Assembly (NCBI GenBank): GCA_028753945.1
Contig: JAPNXP010000015.1
Coordinates: forward strand, 2,418,001-2,482,000
Reading direction: 5' to 3'
Length of the DNA: 64,000 nt
Source of the DNA: Hexactinellida sp. DTS-2022
Lineage: Eukaryota; Porifera; Hexactinellida
A program made the position numbers and the translations under genes. Positions 1-11,219 of this stretch are shown here, in pieces; the first letter of the stretch is position 1; the number at the start of each line of letters is the position of its first letter. The notes under the pieces are model-generated. The model was given only the letters and a program-made list of their open reading frames with translations. It did not search any database and had not been told where the DNA came from.

Positions 1-1110
1 ATCAACGCCTCAATGTGTTAAGATTCTTTTATAAAGTGGTCACGAGATACAAGGAACGAGTGATAAAATCTATCTTGCACCATCTCCAAAATTATTTACA
101 TTTTTTATTAAGTATAGATTAATACAGTATAAATAAATAAATACATTATTTAACATTAGTATCCACAGTGAATTTAATTAAACTAAGTAAATCGCTTTAT
201 TTTATTTTATTAGCTTTAATCCATTGTATTACAGTATTATAATTAAATAGAAGCCTACTAGAAATCACAAGTAGTTTAAATAAAATTATCTCAAGTTAAA
301 ACAATAGAATCAGATCTAACAATTCAAACTAAAGTGTGAGTAAACGAAGAAAGTTCACAACCCATTTACGGCTTAAACTAAACCCAATATGAAGATTTGT
401 ATAAACCCATCAGACGCAGAATTTTAAGGCGAATCCACTGCACAAATAGAAAATGCGGGTTTGAATAACAATTTTGAGTTATGGACCAGAAATTTTTTGA
501 ATGGTGTGAAAAGGTTTTGAAAAGTCCAAAATTTGTTAATCACAAATCGTAACACCAGGTGCAAATTAGACTGTCCTCCTACAACTTATTGCAAAATTCA
601 GCTGATCTCTTATCAGTTCTGCCCACGTCCCCGTAGGGTGGAAAAAAATGAAAAATCTAAAATTACAGCTGTGCCGACAGCATGTTCCTTTGAAGGCACT
701 ATCTTTTGGTGGTTGGTCGTTTGATAGTGCCTCCAAAAGAACATGCTATCGGCAAAGCTGTAATTTTAGATTTTTTAATTTTTCTCCGTAGACGGTGCAC
801 TGGCCAGAACTTTATAGTTGATGGGCTCAAATTTGGCAATAAGGTGTAGGAGGGACAGTCTAATTTGCACCTGGAGTAAATTGGAAGTTTGTTTCAATCT
901 TGTATCATCTCTGAGATTAATGAAATTTAGCTAATTAGTATAAATAATTATTAAAAATATTGATAATTTAACACCAACTTGAATGTCAACTTACATTTAT
1001 TAAGTTTATTTATTTGATATAAATAGTAATTTTAAATGAATTTGATTACAATATTTGAATTCAGCACACTAAATAACCCCTAACAACAAATTTGAAGCAT
1101 CTCTATATGT
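1..1110 (+). repeat. Dispersed repeat family H, copy 1 (cut by window edge)
   Basis: This block matches 21615-23220 and 25585-26650 in the same orientation. Shared landmarks are the phrase AATAGAAGCCTACT, the GTGCAAATTAGAC segment, a strong internal hairpin (here about 650-776, whose stem carries GCCGACAGCATGTTCCTTTG and its complement) and an end segment around AACCCCTAA. No coding potential is convincing; the short frame at 533-724 lies across the hairpin. The class is unknown. Confidence 0.6.
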
Positions 1111-1124
1111 TGAATGAATGGCTG

Positions 1125-1202
1125 ACACATCGTCGCCGGACATTTCGTAAAAAAATCGTATACACACATCGTCGCCGGACATTTCGTAAAAAAATCGTAT
1201 AC
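1125..1202. repeat. Two tandem copies of a 39-bp unit
   Basis: A 39-bp unit beginning ACACATCGTCGCCGGAC is present twice head to tail (1125-1163, 1164-1202) with no differences seen. The perfect copies suggest a recent duplication. Confidence 0.85.
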
Positions 1203-1745
1203 ACCTATCCGACGCAAAATTTTATGAAGAATCCAATTGTGTAGGTCTTTAATAAAAAATTTAAAAAATAGGTCTTTATTATCTCTCTTTAAGTGAATCC
1301 AATGGTGTAGGTCTTTAGTAAATCAATTTTTTAGTTATGGCCCAGACAAATTTTCAAAGGTGTCAAATCGTTTTTACAAAAATGGTTTATCAAAAAATTG
1401 GCCCAAGATGCACATCTGTACATATGGGACACATGCTAAAAATTTGAGCTCCGGGGCAATCAAACTCTGGCCTGTAGAGCGGATACGTACTAAAAAAAAC
1501 CAAGGCAGTCATTTCAATACTGGCCCACTTACGTAGTTGTCGGCACAATAATAAAACTTCTGTTGAGGGGATATATGGAAGAAAAATAACTAACCAAGGC
1601 AGTTATTTTAGAACTGGGCCACTATACTGTACTATGCAATAGTCGGCAACCCTATTCCCAATTTCGTCTATTCTTCAGTTATATCGAATTTTGTTTACTG
1701 GTCCAGTAACACTTATAATTCGAATTACAAATTAATAGTAGTAGA
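1203..1745. other. Non-coding stretch with short dispersed repeats
   Basis: No gene seen. The motif CTGGGCCACTATACT followed by a GTCGGC segment near 1613-1655 recurs near 26740, 26800 and 34260, so this is repeat-derived. Confidence 0.5.
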
Positions 1746-1753
1746 GTCTAGCC

Positions 1754-1992
1754 CAGGGGTGCCCAACATACGGCCCGCGTAAATTTAATCCGGTCAAATA
1801 TTTTAGATCATTTTATGTAGTCTAATGATTTTAGATGTGTTTTTTTAACCTTTTCTGTTCCATTTCCGCTTGGTTACCCCAACCGATCTCTCCCTAATAT
1901 ATCTGAAATTAATCAATTGACCTTTATGGACCACCTAAATATTTGAGGAAACCAAATGTGGCCCGCAGTTAAAATTGAGTTGGACACCCGTG
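1754..1992. mobile_element. hAT-type miniature element
   Basis: The ends are CAGGGGTGCCCAACATACGG and the near-complement GTTGGACACCCGTG. It is flanked by a perfect 8-bp duplication GTCTAGCC (1746-1753 and 1993-2000). CAGGG-type ends with 8-bp duplications are the hAT hallmark. It has no ORF and is non-autonomous. Confidence 0.9.
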
Positions 1993-2393
1993 GTCTAGCC
2001 TATTGAAAATTTAGAACACTACAATAATAGTGTAAATTTATAAATATACTGTATTGTATTCAATAGACGCTACCATTCTTATCAGAAAAATATTAATAGT
2101 CTTATAAGAGAATTCATCTAACTGTATAATACAATTAATGTGTATACAAGAGAGAGTTATGATATAATATATAACCAATTATTATACTCATATTCAAAAC
2201 GTTTAATTAACGGTGTTCGTACATATTTATTTCCAATTTTCAATAGTACTGTACTATTTTAGTGCTTATTCTAAGCTTTAGAAGATTCATTACAGACTCG
2301 TGAGTTGCCCGTATAAGAATAGCTGCTTTTTGAAAAATTCCAATTTCAAAATCAAAGTACGTATACTATATAAATAGATTGGCTTGTAAATTT

Positions 2394-2578
2394 CAGGCTT
2401 TCATCCAGCCAAAATTTCCCGCGCGCCTAGATTATGTTAGAGCTCGCTCACACGCGCCTAAAATGCTCAATTTGTATTACGTCTATGGGAGCATCTCTCA
2501 ATTTTCGCGCGCCTAGAAAAGTTTCCTTTTGAAATTACGCGCCTGCAGGCGCGTCGCATACGCCTGGATGAAACCCTG
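2394..2578 (+). mobile_element. hAT miniature element, family N1 (copy 1)
   Basis: This 185-bp GC-rich element has ends CAGGCTTTCATCC and GGATGAAACCCTG and repeated GGCGCG blocks inside. Other copies lie at 18804-18987, 27111-27668, 30511-30700, 31436-32048 and 41678-41862. The right flank is CTTGTAAT and the left flank contains CTTGTAA, displaced by about three bases, so the duplication is imperfect here. Confidence 0.85.
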
Positions 2579-3956
2579 CTTGTAATAGACTATAAACAGT
2601 GAATTATGCTTAGTATACTTAGTAGGTCTTTCAACTTATATAAATGGGCCTTTAATAAATTGAGTAACTATATGAACGACTCAGCAAACAATAAGACTGC
2701 ATTTAATTTTTTGTCTTTTATATTTTTATATATTACGGAAATTTATCAATAATTCTTTAATTGAGTTGTGATCTTAAGGTATTTCAGTCCTAAATTCTTT
2801 TTTTGATCCCGAATTATATTTTCTAACTACTATTTATTGTTCTTCTAATTATATTGAAGATAACGACACTTCGTTTTTTGATCTTATTACAATCTGTCAA
2901 ACTAAGGTTTCAGTCTTCCTAAATCTCTTCCCTTATTATTCTGAGAACGTACAGCTTGAAAATTATGTAAATAATTCTGTTATTTAAGCATCAATATTGT
3001 CACTTAATTTAAGTTGTCCTTGCTCATTGAAATGAATCACTGATGTTGTTATGACCTTTAGAGCTAAGCCTCAGCTCTTTTTTTATTTTTGTGGTTGATG
3101 GTTTATAGGATGCCAACCATCTAATTAAGGATCTCATTTGTTATTCCAATGAATACCAAATGATATATAGATGTGACAAGACGATTAGAGCTAAGCTCTA
3201 ATCGTCTATAGTTTAGGATATTTATAAATATTTGTTAAGTCATCAAAAGTGGGCACATTTCTATGCCCATATATGGTCATTGCATAAACGGTGTGGTGTC
3301 TGAGAATCAAATCTTCGGGACTAGATAATAAATTGCTCACTAAGGGGATGATGGGCCATAAACATTGGAATTTTCTCTTATGAAATATTTTTCCACCAGT
3401 CATTGGAGTTCAACAACCCATAGAATATCACATGTGGAGTGAAAATAGCTAAATATCAGTGATAATGTTGGTTATTACTTATTATAGCATTCAATTCATC
3501 AAGAATTGGCGAAACTCTGTAAAAACAAAAGGCCGCTGTATAAAATCGATCAAAACTCGGAATATAAGTATTGAAAAGACACGGACCCAAATATAATCGA
3601 TCAACATATATGGTCCTCCAGTTATTAGAAGGAAAAAATCTTTATAATTTCCTAATTAAATCCAACATATCCACATATCTCGGACATAAAATTGATTTTA
3701 TTTCAGAGCTAACAATTGGTCATATAAATCCTAATACCAAAACTTTACGATTTTGGACTCCTCTTGTTTGACAACTATCATAAAAAAATTATAGAATTAA
3801 GTGGACAGAATTTGGATATGCCAAGTGGACTTGGGAAAACTTTTTAAACCAAATTTTCACAGTGTAGAATACAACCCGAATTAATTGGATAGCTGCAAAA
3901 TACTTTTTTCTCGGTTTGATCTGCATTAGAGATATATTTATTAAATTATAATTGAT
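2579..3956. other. Intergenic, nothing recognised
   Basis: AT-rich sequence with only short open frames that lack codon structure or recognisable motifs. A phrase GTGGGCACATTTCTATGCCC (3249-3268) recurs in related form near 30775 and 42480, indicating degraded repeats. Confidence 0.5.
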
Positions 3957-3964
3957 ATCGAAAG

Positions 3965-4159
3965 CAGGGGCGCCCGCAGGCATACGCACTATACGCACGT
4001 GCGTATAGTAAATTTTATCTGTTAATTAATTTTAACACTCTTTTGTGCTAAGATTTTTTGAAATTAGTCACAAGACTCATGAGTTTGGAAATTGGATACA
4101 GAAACTTCCTGAAAAAACATATTGTGCGTACATTAATTTTTAACCTGCGGGCGCCCCTG
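3965..4159. mobile_element. hAT-type miniature element
   Basis: The ends CAGGGGCGCCCGCAGG and CCTGCGGGCGCCCCTG are exact complements. A perfect 8-bp duplication ATCGAAAG lies on both sides (3957-3964, 4160-4167). There is no coding sequence. Confidence 0.93.
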
Positions 4160-4583
4160 ATCGAAAGTATTGCTTGAGGAATTTTTTATGTGTATAAAGT
4201 TTTTTAATTTGAATAAAATTTTTAAAGATCTCAGCGAACTGGGATCTACAATTCAAATTTTTTTGAAAATCGTTGAATACTTTTTGAAAAACGGATTTTG
4301 GAGAGCCTTAGCCTCAATTTAATTAAACTAATTCGCTAGTTATTTTAAACGATTTTGTTTATATACATAAAAATAATTAATTAATTGTGCACGGCCAAAG
4401 GAAAATGGATATTAAAAAAACTTTTTGGCGAGCATTAAGTCAATATTATTTTTTAAGCCTAAGGCCACTGTTAATGACATATTGTTTCAGCTCCACACGA
4501 AGTCTATCAGAGGATGCGGGCGGGCGGCATCCCATTATCATTATCTCATAATGACGACATAGTTAATAATTATCTGAGCAACT

Positions 4584-6016
4584 CACAGTGGGAATTTAAG
4601 GGGAAATAGGGTAAAATTGTTATTCTCTTGAAACTTGAATTCGTGGTTACCACTGAATTCAGAATATCAAATAACCTAGTAATGCATAATTTCATTCTGA
4701 TCTAAGAAATATTTTGGTTGTTATGACTATTCAAAGTATTAGATTTTTGACAATTGGAATTTATATTTTGCGGTTATAGAAAGTTACTAATGCTTCATTG
4801 CAGATTTTGAGAACACTGTTCTTGAGAATGACTTCTCTTTTGAATATTCTGATATACATGGTTTAATTATATATATTATATATCATAATAACAGTGGAGT
4901 ATAAATTGATTATGGGATGTGGCTAACGGAAAATATACGATTCGGACAATAAATTCTTGCTTAGTCCCCCTCCTTCAAGGTGATGGGAAATATCGTGTCC
5001 AGGTTTATGGGGTTTTTTTAGTGTTTTTAATATAAAGTAGACATATTTAACTTCAATATAAACCAAATTCCAGATTCCCAAAAATTTGCCCACAGATATT
5101 TTCTTTTAATAGTAATTAATTTATTAAGATAAGTGATTCAAGTACAAATTATACTCATTCAATTAAAATTATTTCTTATGCATAACAAGGAAGCTTTTGA
5201 ATTTATTAACTCGAATCCAGTGAGTTATGGATTACAATGAATTAGAATCTGACTAATATCAAACAATTCGGTGTCAATTTGATGAATTAAAGTTTAGCAG
5301 GGAGCTGAACTGTCGGCAAATTAGTGGAAACATACTTTTTACATACTGAGATCTCAACAATATTGTCAAAACTAGGTTCTACTAGCTCTAAAACCTAGGT
5401 GATGTAATATTCTTATAAAATAGTTTCTAAATGCGCGAAAAGGCGCGACGTAGATTACTTAATAACTTTGAACCATATATACCGTATTGCCTTGAATAGT
5501 AGCCGGGGCGATTATTGATTTCAAGCCCCATTTTGGCCCAAGAAAATGTTATGATTTTCGAGAATGGCGAATATTTGTGGAATATAATCATTTGAGAGAG
5601 TCAATAATTGAAGGGAGGCGATTATTTGATATCAACGGTTATTCTAGGCTGTGTCAAAAAATAATTAGGACCTATTTTTGGGGGGCGATTATTCAAGGGG
5701 GGCGATTATTCGAGGGGGGGCTACTATTCAAGGAAATACGGTATTAGGATTTTTGAAAAAATTATACCTTGTTCAAGAAATATAATCAATAATCATGGGT
5801 GAACAATAAAAAATTTGTTAACAAACCTAAAGTATAATTTATGACAGAATTAACATGAATTGTCTAGAACTACGTTTAGGAGACTACGTACATCATTTTT
5901 GATAATGCCATTCAGTTTGCAGCTACCGATAACCTATACGTCAATAATACTTCATTGGAGTCTATCTAGCATAGTTTTCCTATTTCCCCTTACACCCCTG
6001 AAAATTCCCACTGTGC
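4584..6016. mobile_element. TIR element with CACAGTGGGAATTT ends
   Basis: The terminal inverted repeats begin CACAGTGGGAATTT, and both ends carry GGGGAAATAGG shortly inside. CAACT flanks both sides. A 3'-part copy lies inverted at 52820-53345. There is no transposase frame. It is interrupted by a TA-flanked miniature element at 5482-5741. The superfamily is uncertain. Confidence 0.65.
5482..5741. mobile_element. TA-flanked miniature element (Tc1/mariner-like duplication)
   Basis: The ends are CCGTATTGCCTTGAATAG and its near-complement CTATTCAAGGAAATACGG, flanked by TA. Inside are several GGGCGATTATT repeats. It is nested in the element at 4584-6016. Confidence 0.75.
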
Positions 6017-6397
6017 AACTATTCTAATTTGTGAGTGCTTATTGATAAAATATGGAATCATTGGGTAATAAGCTTGTACTAGTTTATGATTTTGTTACTA
6101 GCTAATTATGGCTATTCATAGACTACTTAATACACAGATGGGCAAGTACCCGACAATTGTATAAAAATAGAAGGCCACTTTTAAAAACAACCATAATATA
6201 CATTTTCATGATTTCAAATAAATCTTATGTCGCTGTCGATGGACAATCTATAATTTTTAGTCATATTTTCAAACTCGTACTATGATTTTCCTTTTATCTG
6301 TTGGAATTCAAACACAGCAAGCTTTTGCTTTATCCATAACCTATTACAGAGCAACCCGATTATCCGAACATTTCGGTTGGTCCCAAGTCAATGTATA

Positions 6398-6481
6398 CAG
6401 TGCAATCCCGATTATCTGAACTCCCGATAATCCAAACATTTTGTCTGGTCCCTTCAAATTCGGATAATCGGGGTTGCACTG
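6398..6481. mobile_element. 84-bp pogo/Tigger-type miniature element in the P-element leader
   Basis: The ends CAGTGCAATCCCGATTATC and GATAATCGGGGTTGCACTG are flanked by TA on both sides. The neighbouring stretch 6350-6395 (ACCCGATTATCCGAAC) looks like a broken relative. It lies upstream of the transposase start and does not touch the frame. Confidence 0.8.
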
Positions 6482-6583
6482 TAGTTCTTGACATTTCCAT
6501 ATCATAATTATAAATATCTATTATTATATTATTATTTAATTAAATATTTAGTCATTAGCAACTCTTATACTTATTGATTTACT

Positions 6584-9136
6584 ATGGTAAACAAATGTTC
6601 TGTCTTTGGTTGTCATACCGGATATCGTAATGGATTAGTTAAACCAGTATTCCAGTTTCCTCGCAATTCAAGTCTTCGTCTAAAGTGGATTGAATTTCTT
6701 AATCGCAAATCCTTTATTGTAACTAACTCCTCTCGTATTTGCATTGATCATTTTGATCAGAAATACATTAATAAACACTCTAAAAGACCAAGACTAATCT
6801 ACTCCCTCAACCCAATACCAACTATTCAGCCTGTTTGTATTCCCAAAAGTCAAGCTGTAGTGCCGAAACCTTTTCGAAAACTTCCAAAAGTACGCATATT
6901 TCAACCAGATCAATTGCAAGCTTTCAAGTGTAAATTTGCTTGTCAAAATCTCACAGATGTGGTAAATTATGTCAATTCTTTGGACGAATACAAATCTTTC
7001 ATACATTCTCTAACTGAAACTAACTTCACGATATATCGCGTTGATATTCAATCTGGTATTGCCCAAGTTAAAGAATGCATTAACGTTAGTGTCGATTTGC
7101 ACGTCAAACTTAGTTACGAGGGTTCTCCTGTCCCACTTCCGGACTATATCTCCAGTTCTAAGGGTTCTAAGATCACATCTCTTGATATGCTTGATAACTT
7201 GCCAAACTATATCAAAAACTCAGTTAGTAGTGTTAACTTGTCAATTGATGTCATAAAAGAGTTACTCAAGCTAAGTTATTATTGTGTAAAAGGAGTGCCC
7301 AAGTACTCACCCCAAACACTTCGGTTTGCACTTCAATTACGTTATACATCACATGCAGCTTATAATTTTCTCAATAAATTTATTACTCTTCCCAGTAAAC
7401 GATTATTGCGTGATCTCAAGTCGAAATCTCTTGATAGTGGAAAATCTCTCTACAAGCTTAGAGACGAAGGCCTTATAGGGAATGACGTAGTATTGCTCCT
7501 TGACGAAATGCACCTTCAGCAGCAGGTACAATATAATGGTAAGGACATAATCGGGTGCGACAAAGATTTATTGATGTACAGGAGTATACTCTGTTTCATG
7601 GTCGTTTCTATTAAAAAGTCGATTCCATATGTATTGAAAGCCATACCTATCGTTAAACTAACTTCGGATATTGTGAGTGGTGGCATTCTCAATTGCCTTG
7701 AAGTTTTGAATGAATCGAATTTCTCTCCCCGGGCAGTTATTTCCGATAATCATCAGACGAACATCGCCTCTTTTAAACACCTAATGAAATCTTATCCTAT
7801 TGCCAACAAAAATTATTGTATGTCCAATCCAACTACCTCACGAGTAATTTACCTGTTTTTTGACACTGTTCATCTGCTCAAGAATATCCGTAACAATTTA
7901 CTTAGCAAGCGTTTCTTTCAAATCCCCCAATTAGAAATACGTCTCTTAGATTCCATTCACTGTATTCCAGCTGGTTTCGTAAATTGGTCCAGTCTGCATA
8001 AATCGCACAACATAGATATGGATTTGGATTTACATCTACGCAAAGCACCAGCACTTACTTATTCCGCACTCCATCCAGGAAATAATAAGCAATCAGTACG
8101 ACTCGCGTTAGCTATTTTTGATATTAAAACAACCACAGCTATGCGCCAATATCTACATGAGATCGATCTTACAACTCCTGCTTTTCTTGAACTCATACAG
8201 TTTTGGTGGCTAGTAGTCAACTCTAAAGAACTTTACCACCCTCATCCATTTGGCAATGCAATCAACTCACATACCTACCGAAATGTTTGTGCGTTTCTAC
8301 GACAAATGAACGAATGGTTAGAAATTTGGAAATGTTCAGGTAAACTCGGTTTATCCAAGCAGACCTTCAGTGCCTTTACTGTTACTAACAACGCAATTTC
8401 CGATCTAACTTGTGATTTGATCAACGAAGGGTTTAAATTTGTGCTGACTGGCAGGTTTCAGACTGATCCATTAGAGAGGCGATTCTCTCAATACCGAGGG
8501 ATGAGTGGGGGTCGCTTCCTTGTCAGCTTAGCAGAAGTACTACGATCTGAATCAATAATTTCTTACAAGATTTTATTGAAACATGATATAAACTATAAAC
8601 ACCTGACAGTTACCTCTGAAGATATAGAGCATCATATCGAAGATTTTATGGAAAATGTGAATCTTGAAAATATTGACAGTATTGAAATCTCCGAAAATAC
8701 AGAACAGGTAGTTGGTTATCTTTCTGGCTATATAACTCACCGACTCCTCCTTCGTACAAGTTGTCACAATTGCATTCGCTTACTTCAAAAAGACGTAACA
8801 GATAACGAATGGACAAATCGTTTGAACAGAGGTGGGCTGAAATTGCCATCTAAGATTCTTTACGAATACGTTAAAACTGCCTTTTGTGTATTAGAGTTAT
8901 TCGAAGAAAAAATTCTTATTACAAAGATCCATTTCAAAACCATATCTATGCATCTACTCTTGAATGTTGAAAGTGACACCTTCTTCTTCTGTGATGACCA
9001 TTATCAGTCTGGTAGAAATCAGGTAAATTCAACTATTATAAACTTATATCTGAAAGGATTATCGAAGGAAATAAGTGATCGTAAACGAAAAGACCAAGTC
9101 GAGTCATTCAAAGCCCTCAAGTTTAGAAAAGTTTAA
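6584..9136 (+). CDS. P-element transposase with THAP domain (THAP9-like)
   Basis: This 850-residue frame has no intron or stop. Residues 1-80 form a THAP DNA-binding zinc finger: C5, C10, then C53 and H56 in RICIDHF. The body is the P-element RNase H-like transposase. Acidic residues at the expected places are D307 (LLLDEMH), D388 (AVISDNH) and E631 (TDPLERRF), a complete DDE set. Between the second and third lies the GTP-binding insertion typical of the family, with FFDTVHLLKNIRNN at about 426-438. The family cuts and pastes its own element, with THAP binding sites near the ends. ATG at 6584 puts the THAP cysteines at the usual distance from the start. The size is close to that of known P/THAP9 proteins. 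Activity is inferred, not shown. Confidence 0.95.
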   Translation: MVNKCSVFGCHTGYRNGLVKPVFQFPRNSSLRLKWIEFLNRKSFIVTNSSRICIDHFDQKYINKHSKRPRLIYSLNPIPTIQPVCIPKSQAVVPKPFRKLPKVRIFQPDQLQAFKCKFACQNLTDVVNYVNSLDEYKSFIHSLTETNFTIYRVDIQSGIAQVKECINVSVDLHVKLSYEGSPVPLPDYISSSKGSKITSLDMLDNLPNYIKNSVSSVNLSIDVIKELLKLSYYCVKGVPKYSPQTLRFALQLRYTSHAAYNFLNKFITLPSKRLLRDLKSKSLDSGKSLYKLRDEGLIGNDVVLLLDEMHLQQQVQYNGKDIIGCDKDLLMYRSILCFMVVSIKKSIPYVLKAIPIVKLTSDIVSGGILNCLEVLNESNFSPRAVISDNHQTNIASFKHLMKSYPIANKNYCMSNPTTSRVIYLFFDTVHLLKNIRNNLLSKRFFQIPQLEIRLLDSIHCIPAGFVNWSSLHKSHNIDMDLDLHLRKAPALTYSALHPGNNKQSVRLALAIFDIKTTTAMRQYLHEIDLTTPAFLELIQFWWLVVNSKELYHPHPFGNAINSHTYRNVCAFLRQMNEWLEIWKCSGKLGLSKQTFSAFTVTNNAISDLTCDLINEGFKFVLTGRFQTDPLERRFSQYRGMSGGRFLVSLAEVLRSESIISYKILLKHDINYKHLTVTSEDIEHHIEDFMENVNLENIDSIEISENTEQVVGYLSGYITHRLLLRTSCHNCIRLLQKDVTDNEWTNRLNRGGLKLPSKILYEYVKTAFCVLELFEEKILITKIHFKTISMHLLLNVESDTFFFCDDHYQSGRNQVNSTIINLYLKGLSKEISDRKRKDQVESFKALKFRKV

Positions 9137-9591
9137 CCAATAATTTGTACTGTAGTAGTTTCTTTCTGCAAGTATATACAATTAAATATGCTTAATATTT
9201 ATTTTATATCTTATATTTGTGTTAATTCTCATGGTTAAGTAATGTAGAATATACATATTACAATGCATTTGTAGAAAACCCATTTTATTGGTAAAACTAA
9301 CATAGAAATTTGATGGCCTTCTATTTTTATACAATTGTCGGGTACTTGCCCATCTGTGTATTAAGTAGTCTATGGGCTATTTTAGAGTGTGTCCTACAAT
9401 AAAATTGGCAACGTGGCCTTACTTGAAATGTAGGTGTAATAATGGAAATAATGACAATAATGACAATATTCGTGCGGGAGTGAAATCTGTCGCGGGCGGT
9501 GGAGCTGAAACAAGATTCCAACAAACACTGGCCTAACGAATTAAATATTGATATATCCTGTTTTTAAGTTTATTTAGCACTATACCTTTGG

Positions 9592-9942
9592 ATGGCGAAT
9601 GCTAATAAAGGAAAATCTGAAAGTGACAAGTCTGTAAAGTTCATGAGTACTCCCAGTGAAGGTACTGTATATAAGTACCATCCGACACAAAAATATAATC
9701 GAAAAGAAGTACAGAAACGTCTTTTAGTTGAAACTTGGATGGATGAACAATTGCGTATATTGTATAATTGTGGTTCTGACCTGGATTCTTACCCTGAAAT
9801 GGATCTAGATGATATCCTGAGATTGGAGGAGTCTTTTAGACAGGAGTTTATTGAAAAAAATTTACAAAATGCTGTTCACCCAATCAATGAATTTGTTTTG
9901 GAACTATTGTCTCGAATTTTCGATCTCAAACCTCTCTCTTGA
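9592..9942 (+). CDS. Protein phosphatase 1 inhibitor, PPP1R14 (CPI-17/PHI-1) family
   Basis: This 116-residue frame contains the PPP1R14 inhibitory domain from about residue 29 to the C-terminus: PTQKYNRKEVQKRL, an ETWMDEQL helix, the acidic EMDLDDILRLEE stretch and a final helix INEFVLELLSRIFD. In vertebrate CPI-17 a threonine just before VKYDR is phosphorylated by PKC/ROCK and turns the protein into a strong myosin-phosphatase inhibitor; T32 here (PTQKY) occupies that place. It is predicted to be a cytosolic, kinase-switched inhibitor of PP1 complexes. No introns are visible, whereas vertebrate members are spliced, so a retrocopy origin or intron loss is possible. It starts 218 bp after the P element and runs toward the DUF1761-type gene. 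Confidence 0.85.
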   Translation: MANANKGKSESDKSVKFMSTPSEGTVYKYHPTQKYNRKEVQKRLLVETWMDEQLRILYNCGSDLDSYPEMDLDDILRLEESFRQEFIEKNLQNAVHPINEFVLELLSRIFDLKPLS

Positions 9943-10355
9943 GATAGCTCTTGAACTATATGTCATACTGAATCATTAAAGTTATTCCTATAATTTATAT
10001 TTATGAATAATATATAAGCTAATTAAATTTTTAGGAAAATCTGAACTGAGTTAAATTGATATAATATGGTTAAAATAAAACAAATATCCATTGTTGACTT
10101 ACGTTGCTATAGTATTTCATTATACTTGACTTTTAAGTAATTCAAAAGCATATAGTATCTGTATTCTTAAACACATTTTTGATTGAATACTTTAAGATAT
10201 GGTCTAATACTTTTATCCATTAACTGTATTCTGTGATCGCGTTAATACTTAATATCAATAAATATGGAATATTTCATGAAATAATTAACATTTAATTTGG
10301 TGTTAGGAATGCAAAAAATAATATATATGAAATAGATGACAATTGCATATAAAGA
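9943..10355. other. Spacer between two convergent genes
   Basis: This AT-rich 413-bp stretch must hold the 3' ends of the PPP1R14-like gene (+) and the DUF1761-type gene (-). No repeat or RNA gene recognised. Confidence 0.5.
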
Positions 10356-10805
10356 TCATTCTTCAGAGTTAACATAATTATCTGAATATTGAACATTATT
10401 CTGTAATAAACCAGTTCCAAACAAAGCAAGAGCTGAAATATTTATTAAGAAAAAATTGTAACTCGAGTGCAAAAAATTTAAAGCTATCGGATGATTATCA
10501 AAAAGGTCATGAATACCTCGAAATACTCCAATAATAGTGCTAACTAAAACTGAAAATTTTAAAACATCAAAAGTGGAAGTAATAAGTTGGTTAGACATTA
10601 GGAAACCAATGAGAATAACAGAAAACCAAGTATAAATGAAATTTACTAAGAATATTATAGAAGGTGGTGATTTGATGTTTCTGTTTGGATGAGCAAGATT
10701 GAGATATATTCTTCCAAACAAAGGTCCATACCAAATGAACCCAACGACCTGAAGAAAAATTGAAATAATGATAGAGAAAAAGATGAGCTTGAGAGTGATT
10801 AACAT
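10356..10805 (-). CDS. Small four-helix membrane protein, DUF1761 type
   Basis: This 149-residue frame has about four hydrophobic segments (roughly residues 4-26, 50-70, 77-95 and 120-136). The N-terminal helix runs into GFIWYGPLFGRIYL, which matches the signature of DUF1761 proteins (a GFxWYGPLFG turn after the first helix). The family has no settled function; members are small integral membrane proteins found in bacteria, fungi and some animals. The ATG at 10805 directly precedes the first helix and there is no separate signal peptide. The gene converges on the PPP1R14-like gene. It appears single-exon. Confidence 0.65.
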   Translation of the reverse strand: MLITLKLIFFSIIISIFLQVVGFIWYGPLFGRIYLNLAHPNRNIKSPPSIIFLVNFIYTWFSVILIGFLMSNQLITSTFDVLKFSVLVSTIIGVFRGIHDLFDNHPIALNFLHSSYNFFLINISALALFGTGLLQNNVQYSDNYVNSEE

Positions 10806-11218
10806 TTTTCTAAAAATACCTAATATATAATTAAAAGTAGTATATAAGTATCTACTAGGCTAATGGACCTTGTCAGAAATTTTTTATAGTGTGTTATTGG
10901 AAACTCATTTTATCATGAGATAATTTATATAGAGCTAAGCTCTAACTAGGTTGATTCGCAAATAATTAATAGAGATTCAATTCAAAACCTCATAGTAGTG
11001 TACAAACCACTATTACCAGATTGATATTATTAAATACTGGTATAGGATGATATTGTGTGTTTAAAAAATTGAACAATTAGGTATATGTGCTTTCATAACT
11101 CAAAGAAATGAATCATTTAATGTAATTAGCAAACAAAATTAATAATTGCATAATATTTTTAACAAAATATAGTACATTATCTATACATATAATTAGTGTA
11201 TAAAATTATATCTACAGC
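10806..11218. other. Intergenic, nothing recognised
   Basis: AT-rich stretch upstream of the DUF1761-type gene, presumably containing its promoter. A small palindrome AGAGCTAAGCTCT occurs at 10931-10943. Confidence 0.45.
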
Positions 11219-11219
11219 A

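Larger units (their letters stand above)
6117..9374 (+). mobile_element. Complete P element (THAP-type), apparently intact
   Basis: This is a 3.26-kb transposon with 61-bp terminal inverted repeats (6117-6177 and 9314-9374) that are identical over their full length; they begin CATAGACTACTT. It is flanked by the direct repeat GGCTATT (6110-6116, 9375-9381), close to the 8-bp duplication of P elements. It encodes one uninterrupted P-type transposase (6584-9136). The only visible scar is an 84-bp miniature element at 6398-6481 between the left repeat and the gene. Identical ends and an unbroken gene point to recent movement. Another element with the same first 12 bases lies at 11812-12629. Confidence 0.93.
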
